Source of the DNA: Ceriagrion tenellum
Lineage: Eukaryota > Arthropoda > Insecta > Odonata > Coenagrionidae
NCBI GenBank assembly: GCA_963169105.1
Contig: OY720636.1
Coordinates: forward strand, 108,314,539-108,378,538
Reading direction: 5' to 3'
DNA: 64,000 nucleotides
Shown: one piece after another, positions 11,556 to 22,832 of the stretch
Numbering within the stretch: position 1 is the stretch's first letter
Layout: each line of letters begins with the position of its first letter
Notes under the pieces: generated by a model
Seen by the model: the letters and a program-made list of their open reading frames with translations, nothing else
Databases searched by the model: none
What the model was told of the DNA's origin: nothing
Made by a program: the position numbers and the translations under genes

Positions 11556-13060
11556 TTTACTTCTGTTTTTTTTTTATCCGTTGTGTAAATATTTTCTTGC
11601 ATTTTTACGCTAGGCTCGTTTGCAATTTTGTTTGATGCGTTATTTTAACTGTATTCCTAAACATGATCCCAAATACTTTTTTTTAGCCCTGTAGTCTAGT
11701 TTTTTCCAGTTTTAAAAAAGTGCTCTCTCTCTAAAACTCTTTACTGTTTACGACGATTCTGTTATTTTAGGACAAGTGTTGTGCCCTAATTTTAACGATG
11801 ACGTTGGAAGTAAAATAAGGTTTCTTATCCTCATAAACAGGAGATTCGTAATGAGTCCAAAGTCTTTCGAAAAATCGGGTGAATGTTTCTAAGTGGAGGA
11901 GTTGTTTTATCCTTGCCGTACTCGAAAAAAACACTTGTTGATAGTTCAGCTCCAAATACGTCGATGTCTAAAATTTGCTCTTTGTCCTTATTCTTACGGT
12001 TCATCTATAATTATGGGGAAAGATTTATCTATCGCTTATATGCTGCTGTGGGTGCTGATTTTTAGCTGTTCCAAGCTCTTTTGTAGCCTAGTAAACGTCA
12101 CGTCATCTTCGTTGTGACGTTCTAAAATGAAGGATCTTTGTTCCAAATAGATCTTCAGCAGTGAACATTCGCTTTGAAATAAGTGCCAATTACTCCCTGT
12201 TAGTACTTGCCTTCTGCCTTCTTAACAATAGGCGACTAGTAGGAAAGGGATTTCCCAAAAGAAATTTCCCCCAAAAAGATGAAAAATTGGTTACCAAAAT
12301 CAATGGGTCATAATCACCCGAGGAACATGAACGTAACTTGTTTGTTTTTAAAGTTAAGAAAGTGAGTTTTTATGCTTAAGGAAATGTGAAATACCATCAG
12401 AAACAAAGTCACGAAGTACAGCGTCATAATATTATGGCATAAGGAAATTGCGCTCATCTAAATTTCGTTTCTGATCGTAATGGCTCGAGGAGAACTGGTG
12501 GGTTATAGTTGATGAATTTGCTTTCTCCCTGGATGACAATAGTGGTATGATTATCTATTGGGAAATTTTCAACAAGCTCATGGCCAGAGTGACAACTCTA
12601 CGTATGCTAATAGGAAGTCAGCCTATAGTATTAGCCTTTGGAATGTAACGGAATGTATCTCTTGAGGATTTTCCGCCTTGCTGTCGTGAACTGTAATAGC
12701 TTTTCTGTTTTTTTTTACGGAAATAAAACTTTTCCTTGTCGCTCCTAAGCAATACTCTTGCGTTAGGAAATAGGTTGTAAACAATTTCTACGGTTTGAGA
12801 AATATCATATCATTTAGCGCAGTTTTTGTACCGCTCAGTAAAGAGTTTCCTCAATCCGGACCTCAACCCTGAAAATATGAATCCGTGAACCTGAACCGAA
12901 CCCATAAATTCTCCGGTTCGATACGTATTCTCGTGTGTATGTGGGGATGTACATAATGGTGTATGTATATGTGCGCTTGCTCTTCCCTTTCCACTCACAT
13001 CTTTTATACATATGTACACCATCTTTTGGTTGAATGCTGCAGCGGCGGTAGGAGGACGGG
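11556..13060. other. Unannotated stretch
   Basis: AT-rich with no recognised element or gene. Open frames up to 74 codons near 11880-12117 are unremarkable. Confidence 0.45.
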
Positions 13061-13560
13061 AGAGCATTTGAATGAAGGGCGTCGCTGTCTCCCTCTGTGA
13101 GTGGACCAGCGAAACGTGGAGCGATTGTCGCGCCGCGCGGACAACGGAGGGGGGTAAAGAAGATGGAAAGAAGGGTGGAGGAAATGAAAAAGAGGGAAAG
13201 AAAGGTAGTGGGTAAGAGGAGGAGAAAAAAGAACGAAGTGGAGGAAAGGCGAGACGAAAGGCGCGCGATCGTATGGAAAACTCGTATTATTCTTATCGTT
13301 TTTCATTTTTTTCTTTGCTCCTCCCTGCGCCATTGGCGTTCCTCGTCTCTTTCCCGCGCTCACTCGAGCGTTCCCGAAAAAAATGTCCGGGCCGCAGCGG
13401 CTGGTGGCTGCAGCGGCGGTGGGCAAATGGAATGATAAAAAAAAAACCTCGATTTTTTCTTCCTACCTCCAAAGTGGAAAGGGATCGTGACGGATCCAGC
13501 CTCACATTTGGGTGGGGTAGATGTTATTTGATTCTTTCCGCGGCAGGGAATCGCGAAGTT
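13061..13560. other. GC-rich, purine-skewed block
   Basis: A GGAGG/GAAAG-rich stretch flanked by two similar GCTGCAGCGGCGGT blocks (near 13036 and 13409). Open frames on both strands encode basic, low-complexity sequence. No gene can be assigned. Confidence 0.35.
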
Positions 13561-14094
13561 TAATCAGTATCCACTGAGCGGAGCGCTCTCTCGCCTGCAT
13601 TGATAAGCGTTCTTGGATATCTCCGCGTGAACGGGAGAGGATATTGCTTTCGCTCTATCGGAATGTGCGGTTCATCGACGAACTGTTCGGCGGCTCTTCG
13701 TGGGGGAACGAAGTGGCAAATATATTTAACAAATGGGTGTCGGAGTCCTTCGTTACACGCTTCCAGGAACTTTCGTCCTTCATCCTAAAAGTACAACGCC
13801 GTTGTCGTGAAATGCCTCGCGGAGCTAAATATAGGCTTTTTCGGCTGTATGTATCGTACCTTTTATCTTTAAGAAGAAGAATGGAGATGCAGAGAAATAT
13901 AAACCGTGACGTCTCCGTGATAAATGGTTCATGTCATTATTCTTAAATTCCTTTTCGTGAGTGTAAAATTGTATGCATTGATCGTACAGTAAATTACTAT
14001 CGATTTGTGAAAGAATTGGTAGAAGTGTGAAGGAATTGGAAAGCCTGGCGAACAAGGCTGATGATGTTCTCTCGGGTTCCCAGCCGGGTAAGGA
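13561..14094. other. Unannotated stretch
   Basis: No recognised domain or repeat terminus. A 100-codon frame at 13644-13946 (+) is unassigned. Confidence 0.4.
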
Positions 14095-14385
14095 AGGCCG
14101 TCCAAGAGTACTGGCTAAACATACGGGCGGTCAGTGTTCAAATCCCTGCGGAGAAGGATATTTTTCCGAAAAAACCCGACCCTACTTAAGTGTCTTGTTG
14201 AGGGCACATCAAGTACAGTACTCCGTCTGTCGGATGAGACGTTCAATCGTGGTCCCCTTGGCGCCTTTCGTTAAGAGCATGCTAATTTCGACGCCGGTTT
14301 TTCTATCCACCCTTCCTTCCTTACCTGTCCCCTAATGGCGCAAATGATCGTAGCTGTCGGTCGCCTCCCCAAATATCCAATCCAA
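14095..14385 (+). mobile_element. SINE-C, tRNA-headed with conserved central domain
   Basis: A tRNA-like head (CCAAGAGTACTGGCTAA as A box, GTGTTCAAATCCC as B box) is followed by a body with GGATGAGACGTTCAATCGTG and GTCCCCTTGGCG, and ends GTCGGTCGCCTCCCCAAATA. The copy at 27238-27540 (-) matches head, centre and end. The GGATGAGACG...GGTCCC block resembles shared central domains of several invertebrate SINE families; that comparison is from memory. Confidence 0.75.
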
Positions 14386-14586
14386 TCACAAGGATGGCCG
14401 TTGCTGCCATGACCTTCCTTACCCGGCCGGCAAACCGTGAGACCTTCTTCCGTTGCATCACATAAGATTAGGCCTTTGGTATAGACGGCGTTATTTATTT
14501 TCGGCGAGTTTATTTTCGTCTCTATAGCCTAATGGACGATGTTGCTAATAGTAGTAATGTTTTTTTAGCGAGAACATAGAAAAGCA

Positions 14587-14806
14587 TATTGAATGAGAGG
14601 CAGTAACTTTGTGATTCCACATTTATTTATTGTAAACGACCCGGGTTTCGACGTAGCACATCAGGTCATCAGGTGAGGACCTGATTATGACGTGCTACGT
14701 CGAAACCCGGGTCGTTTACAATAAATAAATGTGGAATCACAAAGTTACTGCTTCTCATTCAATATACTAAGCAAATTCCATAAAGTTACGCCTGAAACAA
14801 CGGAGT
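14587..14806 (+). mobile_element. Near-perfect foldback element with hammerhead-like motifs
   Basis: Arms of 73 bp at 14587-14659 and 14691-14763 are inverted with one mismatch and an approximately 30-bp loop. The + strand core 14680-14706 reads CCTGATTATGACGTGCTACG followed by TCGAAAC, with a perfect GACGT/ACGTC hairpin. The reverse strand has a second motif at 14644-14673. A tail at 14768-14806 encodes KFHKVTPETT. High arm identity suggests recent formation or insertion. Confidence 0.8.
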
Positions 14807-15351
14807 TTAACATAGAAAAGGGTAAATTTCTTTCGCTTATTAAAGGAAATGTATTTAACTTTTATGTTCATTGTGTTATTACGGGTGTTAGATGTTTCAT
14901 TCTCGAAGAATTTACCTAACTTCAATTGGTAGAGCTCAGGATAAGGTTATTGGTAAGGTTATGATAATAATTTCAAATTATCTGAGATCTATCGTTTGAC
15001 GAAGATTTTTTTCTGCCCAGCAGCCCTCTGAATACAGTTCATTTAGTCCCGGTTTTTTAATGCTTCATTGCTGTTTACTAAAAAGGTAACGTGTGCCATC
15101 CGTTGACTAGACTGCAAGGGAGAATTTAAGTTTTCTTGTTTTCGTCAGACCATGGTGTAGTCGAAGTGAAAGTTTTTGAGGGGAGAGCGACGTAATTTCG
15201 GTTTCCATTGCGAGCAAATAATAAGAGAGAATGTTAAACCGGGCCTTAGGCATTGTGTGTTTGCTCGTCATGAAGGAGGCGAGGCTGGTCAGAGTAGGAG
15301 GGCAGAAACTGCTGGCCAGTACGCCAGAAGAAAGTGGGCAAGGTGGTAAAG
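14807..15351. other. Unannotated stretch before a LINE fragment
   Basis: No clear gene. Sequence after about 15200 may be a diverged upstream part of the LINE fragment that starts recognisably at 15352. Confidence 0.35.
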
Positions 15352-15627
15352 GTAAGAAGAGAAAAATACTGGCGAAGAACGTCTTAAGTATTAGAAGGGA
15401 GGAGATGAAGGGGCACTTGGGTAACAATATGAAGAAGAGGACAGAGCTTGATATGGAATATCGCGTTGTGTAGGGCAGAAACGTGGACTCTGAGGAAGGA
15501 GGGTGAGAATACACGGCAGGCATTCATGATGTCGGTGTGGAGGAGGATGGAGAATGTGCTGTGGACGGATAGGGAGATAAAGGAGAAAGTGCTTGGTGTG
15601 GTTGACTAGAAAAGGAAACTTCAGGGT

Positions 15628-16005
15628 AATTCAAAAGTTTTTTCGGTTCTTCCCACGTTGCAGCATATTCGCCGGCCCCGGTTGCGTCGGGGTGAGTCCT
15701 CGCCTGCGATACCGAGGGTCTCTGTTTCGAATCCCTCCTGGAAGGAATTATCACCGCTCAGGGCAAGGGTGTTTCTGCCTGTCTGTTTTCGTTGTTATTC
15801 ACCCGCCGTAAATCTGCCAAATGCGCTGTATTCGGGGGAGGAAAGATGAAATAAAAAAAAGGTATGAACAACCGTTTCGCCGGTATTCCAGCCGACATCA
15901 TCAGGTCTGAAACCTGACCTGATGATGCCGACTGAAATGCTGGCGGAACTTTTGTCCACAAACATGCTGCAACGCGGGAAGAACCCGAAAATTTTTAAAT
16001 TATAA
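15628..16005. mobile_element. Foldback element inserted in the LINE fragment
   Basis: Outer arms 15628-15667 and 15962-16000 pair through CGGTTCTTCCCACGTTGCAG and its inverse. Inner arms carry GTTTCGCCGGTATTCCAGCC then GACATCATCAGG at 15874-15905 (-) and CCTGATGATGCCGACTG at 15918 (+). The left arm is interrupted after GCAGCAT (15667) by a SINE and resumes at about 15861, where the pairing picks up again. Confidence 0.75.
15668..15861 (+). mobile_element. SINE-B copy nested in the foldback
   Basis: Head GCCGGCCCCGGTTGCGTCG with A-box-like GGGGTGAGTCCTCGCC and B box GTTTCGAATCCC, then GGAATTATCACC and an A-rich end near 15850-15861. Related to copies at 29953 (-), 50403 (+) and 54050 (-). Its removal rejoins the left foldback arm, which fixes the order of insertion. 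Confidence 0.75.
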
Positions 16006-16232
16006 GAAAACCGCGGAAGCATTCGTTAATAAACCTCAGGACTTCAGGATGAGGCAGGGTTGGTAGTTAGAAGGGGTGATTAGGGACGAGGGGTTGCCCA
16101 AGGCCATGACAAGTGGGAAGGATGTTGGGCAAGCGGAGAAGGGGAAGAAGGAGAATATTATGGGCAAGTTGAAGAAGGGTAAAAATTATGCTGAGATGGA
16201 AAAAAATATTGGTGAACAGGGCCCCGCGCTTG

Positions 16233-16882
16233 AAAAAATCAGATTATTTTTACGGACTTACTTATAAATCTACCTTAAGGCGGCTCTAACTTTAATATGA
16301 GTCAAAACAAATACTGAATCACACATTTTTATTAATTCCGTTTATAAAATTATGCTATCGCTGATGAAATGGGATACCTATTGATGAACAAAATTGAGGC
16401 ACAAAATATGCAAATTATTTCATGAATATTTTTAATGACCACAAAATTGTCCAGCCATTGAAGCCGAATGCAGCGCCATTTGCGTGGAACTACTGCATTT
16501 TGACTTCAGTTGCGACTATTAACTAATAATTTGAATATACAGGTGGTAAGGTGTATATTATTTTCCTTCAATTTCCCTAGACGTTTCGATGCTTATCAAC
16601 AGTTTTACTTGAAAACTTGAATATTCTCTCCTGCTCTCATTGATGTTTCTCTGCTTTAATCTGAGCCATCTCCATATGAGCCCATTTTAAAATCTCCACT
16701 TTCCAGGCTGTATTTTAGTAAAACTATCGTGGATATTCTATTTCATTTCCATCTCAGTTTATAAAACTCTCTTCAAAGTTGCCATATTCAGGTTTTCACA
16801 AAATCTGGAATAATTAACCCTTAGGTCAGAGCCATCTTAACCGATAGATCCCCATATGATAACGTGAGAATTTTCTTACAAG
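16233..16882. other. Unannotated stretch
   Basis: AT-rich with no recognised gene or terminal repeats. Confidence 0.45.
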
Positions 16883-16968
16883 TATTCTACAGATTACGGT
16901 AGGTTTTGCTGACTGTCAAAGAAATTCTACAGGTTACGGTAGGTCGGTTTTGCTGAATGTCAAAGAAT
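16883..16968. repeat. Short tandem duplication at a LINE 3' end
   Basis: Two approximately 40-bp copies of ATTCTACAG-TTACGGTAGG...TTTTGCTGA-TGTCAAAGAA sit immediately beyond the C-terminal stop of the reverse-strand LINE fragment. They are probably LINE 3' untranslated or terminal repeats. Confidence 0.6.
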
Positions 16969-17470
16969 CTCCTCCCGGTTTTCTAAACTTTCCGGGGCCT
17001 ATCTACCTCTAGTATAACCTTTTTCGCCTCAGCATACGATTTACCCTTCTTCATCCTGTCCATGAAACCTATTTTCCTTCTTCCTCCTCCCCGCTTGTCC
17101 AGCATCCTTCCCTCTATCACACTCTTCAGCAACCTATTACCCTTTGTTACATCCTTCAGCCATCTACCATGCCTATCCCGGATTTCATTCAGAAGCTTCC
17201 TTTCCTCGCCCACCATCTCAAGCACTCCCTCGTTAGTCTTCCTCTCCGTCCACTTCACCTTCTCCATTCTTCTCCACACCCTCATCTCAAATGCCTGCAG
17301 CCTCTTCTCGTCCTCCTTTCTGAGGGCCCACGTTTCCTCACCATGTAACGCGACGCTCCACATCAAGCTCTTCACCTGTCTCTTCTTAATATCCTTAGCC
17401 AAGGTCCCCGTCATCAGCTCCCTTCTATCACTAAACGCCTTCTTAGCAAACGCTATTCTCTTCCATTGTT
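16966..17470 (-). pseudogene. LINE reverse-transcriptase C-terminal fragment (best-preserved frame)
   Basis: A 143-codon open frame (16983-17414, reverse strand) carries landmarks of the region after the RT palm: AKKAFSDRREL just upstream, then WSVALHGEETWALRKEDEKR, VWRRMEKVKWTERK, VGEERKLLNEIRDRHGRWLK, VIEGRM and a basic linker KRGGGRRKIGFMDRMKKG. The endonuclease and RT catalytic domains are absent, so it is a 5'-truncated dead copy. Typical elements of this kind are 3-4 kb. The same family appears at 6188-6697 and 15352-16232. Non-LTR is secure; RTE-like is inferred. Confidence 0.8.
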
Positions 17471-18048
17471 ATTTGCTACTTGGTCCGTTTTCTTCTAGCG
17501 TATTACGTAAGTAATTTAAATGCTCCACTTGCTTTCTAGAGAAACTCATTGAAAAAGTAAAAATTTTTCTTCAACCGACCGAGTAAAATGTCTTCTGTTG
17601 TAAGTTTATCGGTTTTGATGCGGGTAGCATGTAATTCAACCGTAGTAGACGTTTCGTGGAGTGGAATCGTTTTCATGTGAAAGATTAGATAAGCGTTTAA
17701 TCCTTCACCATGGCCTTAACAATCGGAATGCAACGCTTGTGTGCAGCATTCTTGTGCTCTTCATTTTGTTTGGCTTGCATTGCAAACCCGGAGTATGGGC
17801 GGGGAAGAGTGAGCGGTGATGAATGGGATGATGAGTGAATGCGAAATGAAAGTCAGCTGAATGAACTGGAGACTTGGAGAGGTGAGTGTCTTTTTTTGTT
17901 CGCGAAATGGGAGTATGGAGAAAAGAGAGTCAGCAAATTACGAGAAAGGAAAGAAGGGAGTGTAGTTGAGTTGTTGAGAAGTTGAGGCCGCAGAGACTGC
18001 GACACTTAGTGGGAAGAATTTACGCCTTGGGACTGACCATTGACGAAT
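17471..18048. other. Unannotated stretch
   Basis: No gene or repeat terminus recognised. Confidence 0.45.
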
Positions 18049-18537
18049 TGTAAAATACAGCATGGCTAATGGCGGTTTGCAAGAACATGTTGTTATGGAA
18101 TCAATAGTTATAAGATTCATGGAGTTATCGATTTCATAAAAATATTCGGGTTGCAACTACACATGTACTAGCTAGATAACTTATTTACCAATAGTTTATA
18201 GCTTGGAATATTTAATAGAATAGTCTACCGCCGGATAAAGTTGGTTATAGTTTAGCCTATGAAAAATTGCTAATGCACGCAATAATTAGTCAGTATGAGT
18301 AAACAAAATGGTCAATTGTCTCAAAACAACTCTTTTATGTAGTAATTAAGTCTCCAAGCGGTTTATTGCGCATCCGCCATCTTGGATACTTATGGGACGC
18401 ATGACTCCGTGCCGTAAGTCATGAATTCAATAAATTTATCGAATCTTATCGACTACTTATCGAATTGTTCCCATGGCTTATGGGTCCCAATACTTAATAG
18501 AATACATATTTGTCTTTCATGCAACTGGGCATAAGCT
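18049..18537 (+). repeat. Dispersed repeat of about 485 bp, copy 1
   Basis: Aligns along its length with the reverse complement of 33024-33508. Shared blocks include GGTTTGCAA, AACTTATTTACCAATA, ACCGCCGGATAAA, TAATTAAGTCTCCAAGCGGT, GCATCCGCCAT and CCATGGCTTATGGGTCCC. It is non-coding in both copies. I cannot define terminal repeats or target duplications, so the class is unknown. Confidence 0.75.
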
Positions 18538-19029
18538 GGGTAAAACTAGTGTTTGGAGATTGATGGGGCGAGGAAGAGAATTTTAACCGTTACGAATTGC
18601 TGCCATGGAAAACAAGCGAGCAGTTATCCTCTATGGGATTTGCGGTATCTTTCAGGAAGAATGTATTCGAATGATGTTCACTATGATTTTCCTTAATTGC
18701 TGTCAATTTGACTGTCTCGCCGTTATATTTAAACGGTGGGAATTTTTAGATACAGGCGAAATGGTGTGTCGTCCATATGAAAATTGAGTAGAAATACTAT
18801 GACTGCAATATTGATTCCTTTTTTAATGATATTATAAACGAATGCAACTCTGTCTTTAGTCACTTAGTGGTATTCCCTGGTTAGCAAATTTATGTTAACA
18901 AAGAGTCTGTTTTATATAATACTTGGTGTTGTGAAAGTTTGGTGAATAAAAGAGATTGTAAATAATTTAGTGAAAAGAAAACTAATCAAAGGTTGGTAAT
19001 ACATACCTCAAGATTTTTTCAAGTTGACT
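18538..19029. other. Unannotated stretch
   Basis: Short open frame 18605-18787 (+) without a domain; nothing else recognised. Confidence 0.4.
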
Positions 19030-19145
19030 TCCTATCGTATGGGGCGTGGTTACGCCCTCACCGATCAATCCGGAAGTTGTGGGTTCGAGTCCCACCTGGG
19101 AAAAAAACCTCTGACGACCCTGGGTAGGGATTTGAATGAGATGTA
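19030..19145 (+). mobile_element. tRNA-derived SINE fragment
   Basis: GGGCGTGGTTACGCCCTCAC resembles a tRNA D-arm region and GTGGGTTCGAGTCCCACC is a complete T-arm with B box. No proper acceptor or anticodon stem forms, so this is a SINE head or tRNA pseudogene rather than a working tRNA. The antisense frame gives the familiar spurious GLEPTTSG peptide. Confidence 0.55.
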
Positions 19146-21224
19146 AGTGTGAGATAAACATTACAAATGCATGTGAATACCACATTTAGCTCTGTAAAGA
19201 CGCCATGAAGATGCCTGTGTGGCAATTATTTTTTATATCCTCGAAACTTGACCTATTTTTCGGACTTTTTTCTTTATGCATGCTTAATGATCACTTCAAT
19301 TCTCGTTCACGTTTTTTACGTTTTTTTTTAAATCCGATATCCGCCTCCAGTGCTCTACGAGTTCTGTAATTAATTTCTATTTTATTATGGAAGAAGTCTC
19401 CAACTCCGTGGCACCACCTCCATTTCTTGAAGCTCTGTCTTGCAGCTATTGTTTCTCGTTTCAGTGACGAAATTTTATTTTGCGTGGAGGAAGACCGTAC
19501 TTTTTGCGATATTAATACACCTATTTTACTTCAAGTTTGAGGCGACGATCGAAGTTGGTGATTCAGCGAGTAGGTCCTACTAATTGTGGTGAATGACATG
19601 AAGTCATTCTCAAAGGCGTGGATAAATTGTTGGGAAATCGGATGATGCTTAGGCAGTATCGATTTTTAATGATAACCCCATGTATACCGAATCATAATTT
19701 TTTCAAAAATGTTTCTTGGCATGCTGACCTCCATTGTAGATTACCGTGTTTGAAGAGGAATGGCGGTTGTAGTTTTGACTTAAATTAATTTTAATCAATG
19801 AAATAAACCTCGGTTCAACTTAATGGAGCTCCATGTTAATTAGTAAAAATAACTCTTACACTCAACCGGTTCACAGATCAATTTATTCATTTATTAATTT
19901 TGAAATTAATTTAGTTTCGTACGAAACACTATGTTTCTACCTTTCTTTCGCCAAAGATACCCTCGGGGAATACTTATCCTCATTAATTCAGGGGAGGAAT
20001 CGAAAAACTTCGCTTGTTCATGCACCATATTCCTTTAGCCGCTCTGGGAAACATAATGGCGGATGCTCGCATATTCAGTGTGCGGTAGATGAACCAGCAA
20101 TCTCTACTGTGAGAAATAAACAGGCGTGGAATTAATGTTCACTCGAGCTTGAATCCCGATTAAAAATTAAGCAGTAGAACTAGATGACATCGAGCTGCGT
20201 CAAACAGGTTTATTTCGCTCTACGTGAAACCATGAACATTTTGTTTTACTATACTCATTCGATTTCTTCCATCACTTTGAGAACAAAAATGGTGCTGGTT
20301 TATTTAGCGCCATCAAATGGGCCGCTTTCCTTGAAAGTCCATTGAGAAAACACTTCACGACCGACCCCAATGAATTTTTTTGCAAAATGCAGCCGAGATC
20401 TTTCTAATGGTCATTCATAAAATTCAGCCCTCTTTAACGATCCATGAAAACGTATTCATCATTTTGTTGAATTAGGGCTTTATTATTTGTTTTAGTTCTG
20501 TGTAACTTAATGGCGTCTTTGCGTGAATCGAGAAAGGAAGACGGGAGCTTTGTATAAGACCCCAATCATGCTAGGTCGCCTTGCGGTTTTGCTTTGATAG
20601 CGATGCGTCCGTGTTTGAATATGCCGCTGGAGTACTTTGCGTTGACGCGTCCACCTCAACTATCGTCTCCTGTAAACAGTAAAGCCATCCTCGCTCGCCT
20701 TGCGCTAGATTGTCTCCGCATCTGGGAAATAAACTGTTTGGTGTACCTTGGGAAATCGGGGGACGCTCCCTGGTTCCCAGCTGCAAACGTCGGCAAACAT
20801 AACAACAGATTGCAGTGTGTCCCTTTACAGGACTCATGCTGAGCAAAGATAGTCGCGGGGTGTTTTAACTTTTATCTCTATTTGCGCTTAGTCTACGCAA
20901 ATAGTGCCGCGCGCTCCCCGGCAAGTGTGGAACTGGATAAGGGAAAAGTTGGTCCGAGGGCAATACTCTAAAAGTCCCGCGTGAAAGATGTCAATTAAGC
21001 GCTTAGTAAGCGTCCGTTGGGTGACGCGGTGCAACCTGGTGATTGTCGTCCGCTGAGAGAAGCCCCGAAAGCAATCCCATGCCGTACTGCCCGCGTCATG
21101 GTCGACTCCAGAAGTTAACCTTGTAGAAAGTCTCTGCTAGTCTCATTTGAATGGAACCGTCGTGGATTGGTCGCTTTAAGGTAAATTCGATGGTGACAGG
21201 CTTCACTTTGTGAAAATACATTCT
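19146..21224. other. Unannotated stretch
   Basis: No recognisable gene. A small hairpin CTATTTGCG...CGCAAATAG lies at about 20878-20906 at the start of a moderately GC-rich segment (20570-21170). Open frames of up to 100 codons lack domains. Confidence 0.45.
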
Positions 21225-21417
21225 GAATAAATTTCAAACTTACGTGGTACTTTTTCACAGTGTTTTATTCATAGTCAACCGGTTTCGTCGCATAGGTGGC
21301 ATCATCAGGTGGTCACGTCGTCGCCTGATGGACCTGATGATGTCGCCTATGCGACGAATCCGGTCGACTGAGAATAAAACACAGTGAAAATGTGCCAAGT
21401 AATTTTGAAATATATTC
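21225..21417. mobile_element. Foldback element with paired hammerhead-like motifs
   Basis: Arms of about 75 bp (about 21225-21310 and 21332-21417) are inverted around a 20-bp loop. The + motif 21333-21360 has CTGATGA, U, then GTCGC-CTAT-GCGAC and GAATC. The reverse motif is at 21282-21309 with GAAAC. Flanking arms carry TGTTTTATTC/GAATAAAACA. It is followed almost immediately by MITE copy 2. Confidence 0.8.
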
Positions 21418-21420
21418 GGT

Positions 21421-21934
21421 TTAAGGTAGTTTGAGCGAAATACACTTAGAAATCAATGAATTTGGTTTCATTTTAAAGAAAAATATGTTACTCTTCTAAA
21501 GGAAGCAAAATATCATCCATTTTACATGGAAAATGATATGCATTCCTGAGAGATATTAAAAAATTGAGTAATTTCTAACGCCTAGATCTTGTCATAAAAT
21601 GAAAAGTGTGTGGTTTGTATGTTTCTCATCTATTTTTGAAGATAAATCATAACGTCACCGCAGTAATTTTTTCATGGTCTCGAAAGACCTTCCGGTATGG
21701 AGTTTTAAACATACCGGGAGAAAAATATGAGTCAACTCAAAGACTTTAAAAGATATTTTTGATTGATTACTAAGGATTACAGTCACACAAAAATATATTA
21801 TTGGATTGGAAAATATATATTGGATGATAATAATATACGTAATTTATGCTTCCTATTGCTGCTATAATTGAAACATATTATTCGAATATGGTCTCCCCAA
21901 TGAGTAGGGAACAATCTCGCTCAGACAACCTTGA
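21421..21934 (+). mobile_element. TTAA-type MITE, copy 2
   Basis: Starts TTAAGGTAGTTTGAGCGAAA and ends CTCGCTCAGACAACCTTGA; the right TTAA has decayed to TTGA. Internal blocks match copy 1 (AATCAATGAATTTGGT, GTCACCGCAGTAA, GAAGACCTTCCGGTATGG-like). Directly inverted relative to copy 3 across a 322-bp spacer. Confidence 0.8.
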
Positions 21935-22256
21935 GTTGGTTTGGACCACCCTGAAATGGTTGCCTAGCAATTCATGCAGAGCTGTTTGGCTGGGTCCCAT
22001 TGTATTCCATGAAAGAATTCTTCTTAAATTCCGTGAGTAAAATAGTGGTTCAACTCGTCTTAAAAATCCTATTTCGCTAATTTCTCTTCTTATTTCTCTC
22101 TATACCCTCGTACCTTCCGTAAATTTCTTGGAAAGTTACTATTCGTTTTGCGTGATGTTCCTCGGAAACACTTCGCCCCTTCTGCGTTCTCTGAAATTTT
22201 GTATTCTTCTCGTTCCTCTTTCAAGTTTTCCCAACGATTTCTCTCGCGTCACCTCC
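21935..22256. other. Spacer between two inverted MITE copies
   Basis: 322 bp without gene or repeat signal. It separates oppositely oriented copies 2 and 3 and would be the loop of a large potential foldback. Confidence 0.5.
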
Positions 22257-22832
22257 TTAAGGTAGTGCGAGCGAGATAGTTCCGTAATCATAATAGAGAC
22301 CATATTCGAATAATACGTTTTCATTTCACCAGCTGCAGGACACATCAATTAAATATTTCATTATTAATGGTGCAATGATAGAGTTTTACATGACAGACAT
22401 TGTAAGTAATTAAATGAAAATATCTAAGTAAATCTTTAAATTGACTCATTTTTTCCATGCGGAAACGTCCATTTTCAGACTTTGAATCTTCATCAAAACG
22501 GAAGGTTTATTGTGATGCTGAGGAATTTACTGCGGTGACAATATGATTTATTTTCCAGAGTAGTTGAGAAATCATAAAAACTAAACGCAGTTTTTTTTGA
22601 CGAGATCTAAGTGTTAAAAATTCCTCATTTTGCAAATAAGGTCTCCCTGGAGTGTATTCACGTTCCATTTCCCATGTAAAAGGACTGGTATTTTTTCGGC
22701 AAATATCTCGGAAAGTAATGTAGTAAGAGGTTGAATTTTTGGTGTCAATGGAAGGGTGATATATTTTTCTTTAAAATGAGACCAAGTACATTGATTTCTA
22801 GGTAAAATAATATTTCGCTCAAACTACCTTAA
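22257..22832 (-). mobile_element. TTAA-type MITE, copy 3
   Basis: TTAA at 22257-22260 and 22829-22832 bound the element. On the reverse strand it starts GGTAGTTTGAGCGAAAT and ends CTCGCTCGCACTACC. It retains intact TTAA at both ends and is one of the best-preserved copies. Confidence 0.85.

Larger units (their letters stand above)
15352..16232 (+). pseudogene. LINE reverse-transcriptase C-terminal fragment split by a foldback and a SINE
   Basis: 15352-15627 aligns with the reverse complement of 17470-17180: residues equivalent to ETWTLRKEG, VWRRMENV and WTDREIKEKVLGV are readable, with frameshifts. 16050-16232 aligns with the following segment of the same element (KDVGQAEKGKKENIMGKLKK, KGKNYAEMEKNI). 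The middle (15628 to about 16045) is foreign: a foldback element holding a SINE. Stops (for example in the 15450-15475 region) and indels make it non-functional. Confidence 0.75.

Noticed and set aside
18982..19185. Reverse frame containing GLEPTTSG
   Set aside because: This peptide is a well-known false product of the antisense of tRNA T-arm sequence; the + strand shows a tRNA/SINE fragment.
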